From positions 1 through 64,000 of the forward strand of contig KV918825.1 in NCBI GenBank assembly GCA_002049455.2: a stretch of 64,000 bases of DNA, given 5' to 3'. Position 1 is the stretch's first letter, and the number at the start of each line of letters is the position of its first letter. Origin of the DNA: Porphyra umbilicalis. Taxonomy: Eukaryota > Rhodophyta > Bangiophyceae > Bangiales > Bangiaceae. This document shows positions 54,388 through 64,000 of this stretch, one piece after another. Position numbers and translations under genes: made by a program. A model generated the notes under the pieces. The model did not search any database, was not told the origin of the DNA, and saw nothing but the letters and a program-made list of their open reading frames with translations.

Positions 54388-55101
54388 AGTTCAAGAAACG
54401 TGCGTGCAATACCTTGTCGTTAAAGGCGATGGCGCGCCCGGCGACGCATCGACACAGGGCACGCCGGCCGGCTGTATAGCCGCGAGCGCGCACGGGGGCA
54501 CGTACAGCCACACTGCCTTGGCGGGGGGCACGTGGGACGGGAAAAGGGGTGCCGCCGCCGCCACCGCAGCGGCGGCGGCCCGCCGGCGTCGCGCGACCCC
54601 CACCGGAGGGGCCGTCACTCCGCCGCGCAGCGCACCTGCGCACGGTGGACGGGGCGGTCGACATGGCGCACGGGCGGGAGGGTGGGACCGACCGCGCGTG
54701 ACGGGGCGCCCTGAACCGCGCCGCTCGATGGCGTGAGAAGCCGCCGACTAGCCGCCCTAAGAACAGGCGGCCCGCTGGCACGATCACCCGCGGGTCATCG
54801 TGGACGCCCCATACCCCGGAAGCCGCTGCGCGCGGTTTCCGGGCACAATTTGGGGTTGTGGGGGGGGGCCGGGTGGCAGGGGCTGTCCGAACCCTGTGAC
54901 CCCGGTTGCAGGACAGTCCTTGTCAGCCATGTAGCTTCATTCGCTTTTAGCGTCATCGCAAACCTTCCAACACTGACACGCCCTCAGATCCCTGAGGAAA
55001 CGAATGCAGACTGCCACCTCTGAAACGGAGAGTAAGTTCCTTGATCTAAGTATATGTGTGAATCACTCCTCTTTGAGAGCAACCTGTCCTCAAGGCCAGG
55101 G
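54388..55101 (+). mobile_element. GC-rich element E, free copy
   Basis: About 714 bp matching the nested copy at 49175-49890 along its whole length, with small gaps. It begins AGTTCAAGAAACGTGCGTGC and ends near CCTGTCCTCAAGGCCAGG. No target duplication could be recognised. No coding evidence. Confidence 0.75.
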
Positions 55102-55654
55102 AATAGTGGAACATGACAGCAGTTATCATGACTCAGTAGTGTTCGACTATAAAGTTATTCGCTTCGAGTCCTGCGAGAGGGTCGTGCTGCGGTTTTTTCT
55201 ACCAGCCGCTATTGCCACAATACTCTTCTTCTCCCGGAAGATAGGTGGACTGTCCTTCCACTGAGAAAAGCGCAACAAAGGGGAGATGAGCTGGAGTGGG
55301 AACCTGCGGCTCCCTGCATGTGCGAGTAACGATGATTGGGCACCGTCCCAATACTATCGAAGGGCTAGTTGAACTGAACATCGTCATGCAAGCGCCCAGC
55401 GGGCATGCACGCAGAGCTGTGAGAGGCGGAACCGTACTTTTTCATTTTGCCGCAGGCAGGCGTAAACGGGTCGAAAGAGCGGCGGACATTGTCGGGTCAG
55501 ATCAGGATGTACGACCCGTGCAGTCCTGACGGCTTCTGGCCCAGGAATTCGTTCTTTTAACGCAATCGTTCTCACCGCACCGTTGGTGGGAGTGCGGCAG
55601 GAAGTCCCGTGTCGATCCGCCCAGACCATTTGCAGATGTGCACCCGCGATTGCC
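55102..55654. other. intergenic stretch
   Basis: Moderate GC, no repeat ends or gene signals recognised. Confidence 0.4.
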
Positions 55655-55840
55655 TTCGCCCCGACCGTCGAATCAAAAGATTCCGAACCGCACGAGTAAC
55701 CCGGAAGTCCCGCGTCACATGTCTCGTAAATCCCGTGATCAGGCCTCGCAGACGGTCGATTTCCACTGCAATTCCGGGTACCCCGGGATTCAGGGTCAGA
55801 AAACTCGGGATATCCCGTCCTCTTTTCTTGTACGGCAAGC
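55655..55840 (-). repeat. dispersed repeat with CGGGATATCCCG palindrome, copy 2
   Basis: Read on the minus strand it has the same order as copy 1 at 52965: ACAAGAAAAGAGGACGGGAT, the GATATCCCG palindrome, then TTCCGGGTTAC. It abuts the 3' side of the possible gene fragment at 55841-56404. Confidence 0.5.
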
Positions 55841-56404
55841 AGCGGGCGCGGGAGAACACGCCCGCCACGGCCGTCGACGCGTCGCCGTCGGTGAGGAGGG
55901 ACAACACTATCGCAGTGGTGGCGAGTGCGGCAAGGCGGGCGCTCGCCGCGGCGCCATCCGCCGCCGCCACGGCCACGGCGGCCGCCGCGGGCGTACCCCG
56001 GACGACGTCCAACCAGGACCGCTCTCCGCCGTCGGCTGGGGGTGGCGCGTCGACGGCGACTTTGGTGTCTCCACTGACACGCGTGGCGACGCGAAGGGCG
56101 GCCGTTACTGCTGCGGGCGCAGCGAACACCGGCGTCGACGTCGGCGGCTGCGGCGGCGGGTGCGACGCCGCGCTGTCGGCGGCCGGCGGTAGGAGCAGGG
56201 CGACGAGGACGGCATTGACTTGCAGCACCCCCGCCAGGCGACCATTTCGACCCGCACGCACGGGTTGGTGGCGGCATGCGCGCCAATGGCAGACGCGACA
56301 GCGGTGAAGGTAGCGAGGCGGTCGCCGAGGTCGAACCACCGCCGTCCACGCGCCGCCCGCCACGGCGGCCGCGAGAGCGGACATCAACGTGGCCATGGTG
56401 CGGC
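55841..56404 (-). pseudogene. fragment of an unrecognised Ala-rich protein gene
   Basis: Minus-strand segments with helical, Ala/Val-rich sequence in three frames: TMATLMSALAAAVAGGAW, then GDRLATFTAVASAIGAHAAT with CVRVEMVAWRG, then VLQVNAVLVALLLPPAADSA and SWLDVVRGTPAAAA. One frame change, at a G5 run near 56228, is mended by one extra base. The other is not resolved. The coding character stops where the dispersed repeat at 55655-55840 begins, so the gene may be truncated by it. A further Ala-rich piece (VTAATAASAVAAANLSG) at 56500-56560 may be an upstream exon. The family is unknown. Confidence 0.35.
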
Positions 56405-56564
56405 CGTCGTCGTCGGCAGCGTCGGAAACTCCTGCGCGCTCCCTCGTCATCGTGGTGCCGAGGGCGACTCACACCGCCGTCACGGGCAGCCCGACAGGTT
56501 CGCCGCGGCGACGGCAGAGGCGGCGGTGGCGGCGGTCACATCCGCCACAGCGGTGACCGCCGGG

Positions 56565-57390
56565 GAGGGCGGCGGCGGACCCCCCCCCGGCACCCCATCG
56601 CCATCTCCATCCCATGCCGCTCGCCCCCCGCCCCGACTTAGCGACGGCCGCCCAGTCGGTGACGCCCACCGTACGCGGCACGATGGTACACACCATCGGT
56701 ACGGGTCCTTACCAGGTCTTATCACGTGGTATATGAACTTACATTCATTCATTATGAGCCTAAATGATTCAAATCATGCCCGACAATTGAAATCAATAAA
56801 AATCACGTCATACGTGTAAAAGTAAAGGCTTCATTTGAATCACCTGTACCCGGCTCCAAATATGATTCAAATCACACCTCTGGGTCATGTGCTCAACGAC
56901 CTCGTGGATCGACGAATATCTCTTGCTTCAGATTGCCTGAATCTCGAGTTACCTCTGTGATTGGGCGGTTCATCACTTCAGTTTTGGCCTTGACCTGAGG
57001 ATCATCTTCAGGACTGATTTTCGGATCGGTCCAGAAGCAGTGTCATCCTGACCATCAGATCATGTTGGGGACTGTTCTTCGGAAAAGTTTGTTAGGATTT
57101 GCTCAACCGATAGTCTGTCCGCCTTGTCTGCAAACACAATGTCTGCCGTCCGTCGTTCCACAAAATTCCGGCACTCCGGCGGCATCAACAGTGACCGGCA
57201 CATGAGACAAGTCGGAAGTATTCCAATTAAAGGCACGCGCGTGCCCAACCCTGGCCTTCAGTGCGGTGTCGCGCTCGGCGACGCATCGACACAGGGCACG
57301 CCGGCTGTAGCATATCTCTGCTCCCAATTGGCAATTGGCCACGAGTAGCCCCCTTGACTGGCCGAATCCACGGATTTGTGTGACTCGGCT
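56565..57390. other. stretch before the retroelement LTR
   Basis: 56700-56900 is AT-rich with repeated GATTCAAATCA words, probably decayed repeat DNA. A 90-bp fragment of element E lies at 57220-57310. No gene. Confidence 0.4.
57220..57310 (+). mobile_element. short fragment of element E
   Basis: Matches the left end of element E (GGCACGCGCGTGC, then CCTGGCCTTCAGTGCGG and GACGCATCGACACAGGGCAC) and ends abruptly near 57310. Confidence 0.65.
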
Positions 57391-57699
57391 TGTGGCACGC
57401 CCTTTGGGGGGTTACTTCCGCATTGTTTATTTTTTATTGCTTGTTTGCTTGCCTGTCTTATCTGTCTGCCGGCACTCATTACGATCGATTGATCGGATGG
57501 TCGATCGACCAGTGCCGTTGCTTGTATTAAACCACCGTGGGGCCGGGGTCGCCGTCGTGGGCACCACCCGGCTCCCCATCGGATGCCCGTCAACAAAAGG
57601 TCTTTCTTCCTCGCCGCGACGGCGATAGAACTCGCTTTATTGCTTGGCTACGGTCGGTCTCAGTACACTGGTAATTGAACTAACGTTATTAATACCACA
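57391..57699 (+). repeat. 5' LTR of Ty3/gypsy element
   Basis: A 309-bp stretch starting TGTGG and ending CCACA, the short inverted TG..CA ends expected for an LTR, directly followed by a primer-site-like sequence and gag. The 3' LTR would lie beyond the window, so length and start cannot be confirmed here. Confidence 0.6.
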
Positions 57700-57701
57700 T
57701 T

Positions 57702-57719
57702 TGGTGGAGCAGCAGGGGA
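57702..57719 (+). other. putative primer-binding site
   Basis: TGGTGGAGCAGCAGGGGA begins two bases after the LTR end. It starts with TGG, complementary to a tRNA CCA end. The tRNA is not identified. Confidence 0.5.
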
Positions 57720-57930
57720 TTACCCTCGCCTTCATCGTGCCTCGCGGCACGGTGTCCCCGAGAACTTTCTTGCTGCCTCGTGGCATTGTGACGGTGTCGA
57801 TATGGTCGCTTGGCGCGCGGGGCGTAAGCCATCGACTTGTGGGCGTGGTGTCGGGGGCATCACGGTTGAGATCTCCGACGTTGGCGCGCAGGGCGTAAGC
57901 CAAGTCGGAACACTTTGTTCAGGTCCCAGT

Positions 57931-59577
57931 ATGTCTACTGGTGGTAGCGGCGGCACTCGGCGAGCCAGAGACGGCAAGTTGCCATCTGGCTACCGGCCGC
58001 TGGGCGGGGGAAAAGGTACTCCTGCCGCTTCCGACGCCCCAACGGACGGTGCTCCAACTCCTCCCATCCCTGCGGATCAAGCCGCCTCTGGGCAGATGCA
58101 GGTGGTGGAGAGCCTGAAGGCGGCCGTTGAAGCACTTCAGCGACGCCTAACGGCCCAAGAACAGACTAACGAGTCTCTGGCGCGAGCCAATGACAAGTTG
58201 GTCGACGACGTTGAGGCCCTGCGCAAGGTTGACTCCAATGAGGAGGAACGCCGTGTGGCTAAGTCTCGCCGCCAGTCGGGCGACAAGACCAAGGACGTCA
58301 AGAAGACGAGCAAGGTGATTATGGACAAGTCCGTCCGCAAGGACGCCCCGGCTAACGCCGCGCTTTCCTCATCTTCCGACGATTCCGCCTCTGGGTCAAG
58401 CCCGACGTCGTCAGACGACGACAACCCCAACGCGACGGACACGTTCTCTTCGGACGATGGCCACGGGCCCCCACACCCGCCGTCGCCCCCAAGTGGGTCC
58501 TCGCCGAGCTACAGCTCCAGCGAGTCGGACGCGGCCGCGCGCAAGGGCCCCGCGCCCCCCACCAAACGGAAGGAGCGACTTGAAAAAGCCGATAGGATCA
58601 AGGTGATCCGCCCGGCTAATAGCCGCTTCAAGACACTCCTGGACTACAGGACGTACTTCCTGATCCGCCGTCAAATGACGTATACGCCTAAAGAGGCACA
58701 GCGGTCGCACCGTCTCAACAAACGTTTGGACGGAGCGTTCCATGGGCAACAGCCATTCACGGGAGCCCTGCCCTTGGGCATCTTCACGTTCTTGACGACC
58801 TTTCGCCGCGCATGCGACGCGGCTGGGCTGACGCACGGTCAAGCCCTTCCGATTATGGTCTTTCGACTAGGCGGCAACGCCAAGATGGCCTTCTCCGGCG
58901 CGCTTAACAGCACCCTCGGACGTAAGCGTTACGCCATCCGTACCTAAGGAGATGCCGTCAACTGGCTTCTTTCGAAGTATGCGACACACGCAACTATGAC
59001 CAACGCCTATAAAGACATCATGACGATGAAGCAACAAGACAACGAGGCGCCCACGGCCTTTGGTCATCGCGTGGAAGCGCAATGCGACCTCCTGAACGGT
59101 TTGTTCGACATCCAAGACGTTAAGGACGTCTTCATCACTGGTCTTTCGGACCTTGTGCAAGCGCACGTACGGGTAGTGAACGACCAGTTCCCCGACCGAA
59201 CCCTGTCTGAGACGGTCGCCACCGCCCAGATGTATTGGGACGGTACGAACAAGTTGCGTTTGCAACTCAAGATGACCCGCCCAACTGCGATCAAAGTCGC
59301 TTACGCGACACAAGACCAGCGGACGACGACGGAACGACCGTTCACACCGGTTCGCACCCCGCCGCCCCCTCGGGCCGCCGTCCCTCAAGCCAATCGTGCT
59401 GACATCTGTTACAACTGTAACAAGCCGGGGCACTTCTCCGCACAGTGTGCCGAGCCTTATCGCCCTCGCGAGCGTCGGCAACCGCCTATCGGCGTTCATG
59501 CCCTTGCCGAAGGTAACGTCGAGGAAGACGAGGTCGAGCATCCGGCCGACACCGTGGACGACTCGAATAACGTCTAG
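57931..59577 (+). pseudogene. Ty3/gypsy Gag with zinc knuckle, one premature stop
   Basis: Gag forms the virus-like particle and packages element RNA. A disordered Ser/Asp-rich N-terminal region with a short coiled-coil-like part (58100-58230) is followed by the capsid-like region. Near the end is a zinc knuckle CYNCNKPGHFSAQC (59407-59448), a CX2CX4HX4C motif. A TAA at 58945-58947 interrupts the frame, while the same frame stays open on both sides. This copy would therefore give a truncated Gag. The start may be 57931 (MSTGGSGG) or the in-frame ATG at 57802. The frame ends at the TAG 59575-59577, just before pol in another frame. Confidence 0.85.
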
Positions 59578-59582
59578 GCCGG

Positions 59583-61430
59583 GTGCCCGACTTGGAATTG
59601 CCCCGCGGAACGCGAAAGCGTACGGTGACAAGACTCTTACGTCGTGCCCTTCGGCACTACGAGATCGCAGCCACGTTAGGCCCATGCCTGCTCGTAATGC
59701 GAAGTTGCCGCCCTGTCTTACACACGGGCGCCGGGGTGAACATAGTGCGAACTAGTGTTCTCCCTTCGAACTGGATGGCTTACGCCGAAGAGCTGACTAC
59801 GCTTCCGCGCATCCGAGATGCAAGCAACAATCGTCTTGTGACGAAGTATGCCATACATCTGTATGTAGACACCGGAGGTGTGCGTCTATTTGACCGATTC
59901 CTCGTTGCCGACAACTTGTCAGACCCGTGCATTCTTGGCACCGAGTTCATTAAACAAAACATCGAGGGCATTCTGCCGCGCTTGCGCAAGATCGTCTGGC
60001 AAGAGCACGTGCGATGCACGGAAGAGCAACCTCGGCCAGCGCCGATCTTAGCTTGTCTTAACGACAGCGCGTGGGACCGCCACTGGCAAGATAAACCCGC
60101 TCGGGTTCGAGCCTGCAAACAGGTGCGTGTCAACGGACACAAGAAGGAGTGGATCATGGGCACGTGCGACACGCCTGGTATGGTTACCATCACACCGAAC
60201 ATTCGGTTGTGCCGACACAAGTCCATGGCAGTCGCCCGCGGCATCGCCATCGTCAAACCGGACGAACCATTCCTGGTCAAGTTATGTAACTTCGGCAAGG
60301 ACCAAGTCATTGTTCGCAAGAACTCTACCTTGGGGTTTGCAGAACCCTACCAAGGGCCGATGCTTTCCGCCGTCTTGGATGACAACACCCCAAAGGGTGG
60401 AACCGATAACTCATCGGACGAAGCGAGTCGTGACCCACTCGAGGACCTCGACCTCAGTGAGGCACCCGAGTACCTGCACAAGAAGATTCGTGACATGCTT
60501 AAGACGCATTCGTCTATGTGGGATGGAACCCGTGGCGTCATCCGTGCTACGGAGCACGCCATCGTCACTCCTCCCGACGCTCTGCCCATACGGGCCCAAC
60601 CCTATCGCACCGGGCCGTTCAAACGGCATATCATCGCTGATCAGATCAACAAAATGTTGAAGCTCAACGTCATTGCCCCTAGCCATAGTGCTTGGGCAAG
60701 CCCCGTGGTAATTGTACCAAAGAAGAACGGCAAAGCCCGATTCTTTGTCGACTATCGTCGGTTAAACAACATCACCAAGAAGGATGCTTATCCCTTGCCT
60801 CGTATGGAGGACTGCCTCGACTCCTTGGGAGATGCCCAGGTGTTCACGTCCCTCGACTGCACCGCGGGGTACTGGCAAGTACCCTTACGCAAGGACGACC
60901 AAGTGAAGACGGCGTTCACGACGCACTGTGGTATATACCACTGGTTATCCATGCTTTTCGGCTTGACAAACGCGCCCGCTACCTTTCAGCGCGCGTTGGA
61001 TATTATCCTCTCGGGTTCGAAATGGCAGATATGCCTCGTCTACTTAGACGATGTCATCATCTTCTCCGCAAACGCGGAACAACACGTCAAAGACGTTGAC
61101 ACGGTTCTTCACTGTCTCCGCGAAGCCGGGGTCACCCTCATTTTGGAAAAGTGCACGTGGTTCTCCGATGAGGTCGAGTACCTAGGACACATTGTCCGCC
61201 CCGGGCAACTGCACGTGCACAACAAGAACGTGGATGCTCTGAAGCATGCCAAGTTCCCAACCACAAAGACCCAGCTGAAAAGCTTCTTGGGCATGTGCAA
61301 CGTCTATCGACGGTTTGTCAAAGACTTTGCCAAACGAGCAAAGCCCCTGAACGCCCTGACTAGGGCCGAGATCCCACCGAATTTTCCACCACCGACGGAC
61401 GTGGCTATCGCACTTCGAGGACCTTCGCAA
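59583..61430 (+). CDS. pol: Ty3/gypsy pol: protease and reverse transcriptase
   Basis: This frame starts five bases after the gag stop, in a different phase, so Pol would need frameshifting or another mechanism. The protease region has LHTGAGVN (about 59723) where the catalytic motif is normally DTG, and later CILGTEFI. The reverse transcriptase spans about 60590-61260, with VDYRRLNNIT, SLDCTAGYWQVPL, FGLTNAPATFQ and the catalytic YLDDV at 61041-61055, all well conserved. The connection domain (FLGMCNVYRRFVKDFA) follows. Near 61410 the frame is lost and continues one base later. The tail of this frame to 61490 is out of phase. Confidence 0.9.
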
Positions 61431-61925
61431 CGCATTGTTGTGCCCACAGGTACTTGCCTTGCCGAAGGTCAATCGGAAGCTCGTCGTTGACGTGGACGCA
61501 TGCGCCGACCAAGTTGGTTGTACCCTCCTCCAAGAGGAGCCGGGCGAACTGCTTCACCCTGTCGGGTATTGGAGCCGAGGACTCACTGCTGCAGAGCAAA
61601 ACTACTCCACCACGGAGCGAGAATGCCTCGGCGTCGTGTGGGCTGTCCTCAAGTTGAGGCACTTCCTCGACGGACAACGGTTCCTCATCCGAACGGATTA
61701 CCAAGCACTTAGCTGGATCTACAGCACGACCGACTCAAGCGGACGCTTGATGCGATGGCGACTTCGCCTTTCCGAATACACATTCCATATGGTTTATAAA
61801 CCAGGTGCATCGCACCACTTGCCCGACTTCCTGTCGCGCGCCTCTACGGTGGCTCCGCCAGAAGATATCCATGATTCATATATCTTGTCTGGCATTGGCC
61901 GAGACGGCCAACGGCTTAAGAACGG
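61412..61925 (+). CDS. pol: Ty3/gypsy pol: RNase H domain, shifted frame
   Basis: RNase H removes the RNA strand during reverse transcription. The acidic residues are visible in VVDVDACADQVGCTLLQ, in STTERECLGVVWAV and in IRTDYQALSWI. The tether MVYKPGASHHLPDFLSRA follows. It is offset by one base from the reverse transcriptase frame. A second shift occurs at about 61915-61935 before the integrase. Neither shift lies at a long mononucleotide run, unlike the breaks in the cellular genes. Confidence 0.88.
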
Positions 61926-61930
61926 GAAGG

Positions 61931-64000
61931 TACACGGGTACCGACACACCGGAACCGGTGGAGTTCGACGACGTTGTCGAAGCACAACAAACAGACGACT
62001 TCTGCGTCGACATGTCCACTCGCGTGGAGCGCGGAACGGCCAAGGCCTTCTTCCACGATGAGTATCACGCTCTGTACCGCCGTGCGCCTTACGGCAATCA
62101 ACTGGTTATTCCAAAGTCTCTACGCGAACGCGTGTTGACCCTCGAGCACCACGCAACCGTGGCCGCCCATCCTGGTATGAACTGGATGTATTACACAATG
62201 CGTAAGGCATACTACTGGCCTTCAATGGTGACGGAAATTCATTCGACCATCACCAAATGCACAACATGTGCGCAAAACCGCCTCGCCTTGCGGCGACACA
62301 CCACGCCCTTGACCCTGTTCCAGGCTACCGAGCCTCTCACGGAGCTATCCGTTGACATCTTGGGGCCCATCCCGGCCTCCAAGAAGGGCAACCGCTTCAT
62401 CTTGGTTATCACCGACTGCTTCGCCAAGCTCACCAAGTGCGTCGCCTTGCGGCGAATCACGGCTATGTCAGTGGCGTCAGCCATCATCGACGCGTGGGCG
62501 TCAGCCTACGGGCCACCGGACCGGATCCTATCAGACCAAGGGCCCCAGTTCATGTCGAACTTCTTCATCGCTGTGATGAAAATGCTTGGCATTGAAACGG
62601 TTCGCACCACGGCGTATCATCCCCAAACCAATGGTCAAGTCGAACGGTACAACCGTACCATGGTTACTCAGCTGCGACACTACGTCGCCGACGATCCATC
62701 ACGATGGGATGAGCTACTCCTGGTAATCACCATGGCGTATAATAGCCAAACACATCGGTCGACGGGCATCGCCCCATTTGAGCTCGTTATCCCAAGGCGG
62801 ATCCCCAACCTCACGGTTCGCAACTTGCCCCCGGGCACTCCGCTTACCAATAAGGGAACGCTCAAGGATGGGTCACCCCTAGCTCGCAAGCGCGAGTTCA
62901 TGGCCCGCCTGCGCAAGCAGATCCCCATCGTGGTCGAGGCCTTGCGTAAGACGCAACAACGTTACAAACGTAACTTCGACCATCGGGTCGCAACCCGCAA
63001 TGCGGACGTCAAGATCGGCGACTACGTATACACGACCAACCACGATCGGCAAAACAAGCTGCAAAGCAAAGCCATTGGACCCTTCGTGGTCATTGACTCA
63101 GACGCGGACGCCTCCACGTTTGTCATTGACATCGACGGCGAGGAGAAACGCGTCAGCACTGACCATGTCACCCCAGCTCCTCGTCCAACGACGACGGACA
63201 CGGTTCCACACCCACTGCTAGATGGTCTAGACCAACGCAAGTCACCCCCGGCAACTGCCGATGAGTATGTGATCGACAAACTCCTAGGCTTACGCCAGAC
63301 GGGTGACAGCTATAGCGCTAAGGTGCGCTGGTTCGACTACGGGTCGAAAGACGACACCTGGGAACCCCTGGTGAACCTCCCCCGCAACCTGGTGGTGCGT
63401 TTCCTTCGACAGAAGAAGAAGCATGTACCGGGGTACGAGTGGCAAACGCCAACGCGACGAAGTCGCCGACAGGCCGGGCTCACAACCGTGGCCAACATCG
63501 ACATGGACTCCACGTGGATACCCACTATCCAACATGTCCATGTTACCGGTGACGGAGTTATCCATGCCGACGTCTCGTGGACAGAGTCAAGTACAGACAT
63601 TGCAATTAAGGAAGTAATTCCTGTTGCGTGGCTCAAGTCCACTCTGCCGTCCATGACGCGCAACTTTGCGTATGAGCTGCAACTTGCCTTGCGGCATTTC
63701 CCTCGGCTGAACCGTGTTTACAGTCCGTACACATATGTGTGGCCGAAGTCCGCGCAGACGACACTGATCGGCAGCGATCCCTCTGTACCAGTGCTCACCA
63801 ACGGGTTTCTTGTACCCCCGGTACAGCACTTGGACTCAGTCCTTCGACGTTTGGTGACAACCACAGAGGAAGCAACCGTGGTCATACCACAATGGACCAA
63901 CACAAGTTGGTACTTTACCGCCATACGCGCATGTTTCGAGTACGAAGTGCTTTTATCAGCAGATGCAAGGGATGCAAATCCCACACCATGGACCATGCTG
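61931..64000 (+). CDS. pol: Ty3/gypsy pol: integrase with chromodomain and long C-terminal extension, runs off window
   Basis: A third frame stays open from about 61920 to the window edge, nearly 700 codons. The zinc-binding HHCC module lies at about 62146-62272 (HHATVAAHPGMNW, then CTTC). The catalytic triad is complete: D at 62354 (VDILGP), D at 62534 (SDQGPQF) and E at 62642 (GQVERYN), with 35 residues between the last two as in active integrases. A GPF/Y-like module (AIGPFVVIDS) precedes a chromodomain at about 63262-63405 (KVRWFDYGSKDDTWEPLVN). This type of reader directs chromovirus integration to marked chromatin. About 200 residues follow the chromodomain, with no stop before the edge. 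That tail is unusual in length and unrecognised (TWIPTIQHVHVTGDG; WTNTSWYFTAIRACFEYE). Confidence 0.9.

Noticed and set aside
1..64000. CRISPR arrays, rRNA genes, tRNA genes, bacterial operons
   Set aside because: No regularly spaced direct repeats with unique spacers, no rRNA-like blocks, no full tRNA cloverleaf seen by eye. Introns and gene content are eukaryotic.

Overview
The window is nuclear DNA of a GC-rich eukaryote. Genes are long, Ala/Gly/Pro-rich, and carry few, short GT-AG introns. Recognisable products are purely eukaryotic: a lipin phosphatidate phosphatase, condensin II subunit H2 and the ESCRT protein VTA1. About half the window is mobile DNA: hAT and TA-flanked miniature elements, a hAT transposase, and a Ty3/gypsy element with a chromodomain. 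My best guess is a bangiophyte red alga (Porphyra/Pyropia type); this rests on composition and architecture only.

Region by region. 1-9.2 kb is a compact gene cluster: lipin (+), condensin H2 (-) convergent with it, and VTA1 (+) divergent from H2. 9.2-21.9 kb is GC-rich, full of G/C runs and short tandem repeats, with no gene I can recognise and one hAT miniature element at 16.0 kb. 21.9-24.3 kb holds an unrecognised two-exon gene (-). 24.4-26.2 kb is a stack of transposons, one nested inside another. 26.2-31.1 kb holds weak gene evidence: a Pro-rich secreted protein (+) and a spliced unknown gene (-). 31.1-34.4 kb is wrecked Ty3/gypsy material, densely packed with perfect short hairpins, with reverse transcriptase (+) and a Gag-like frame (-) facing each other. 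34.4-36.6 kb is a broken hAT transposase (-). 37.6-38.3 kb has three well-phased exons of an unknown gene (-). 43.2-45.7 kb is a single-pass membrane protein with an outer beta-propeller-like part. 46-57 kb is repeat territory: TA-flanked elements, a roughly 720-bp GC-rich element and a 1001-bp hAT element. 57.4 kb to the end is a Ty3/gypsy chromovirus-type element (LTR, primer site, gag, pol), cut by the window edge.

Two patterns cut across the genes. First, almost every reading-frame break in a cellular gene sits at a mononucleotide run, and adding one base to the run mends it. This looks like systematic run shortening in the assembly, or real slippage. Second, the mobile elements form a datable stack: perfect or near-perfect target duplications and one reconstructible empty site show which inserted into which. 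The three genes at the left have unrelated jobs (lipid synthesis, chromosome condensation, endosomal sorting), and nothing suggests they act as one pathway.
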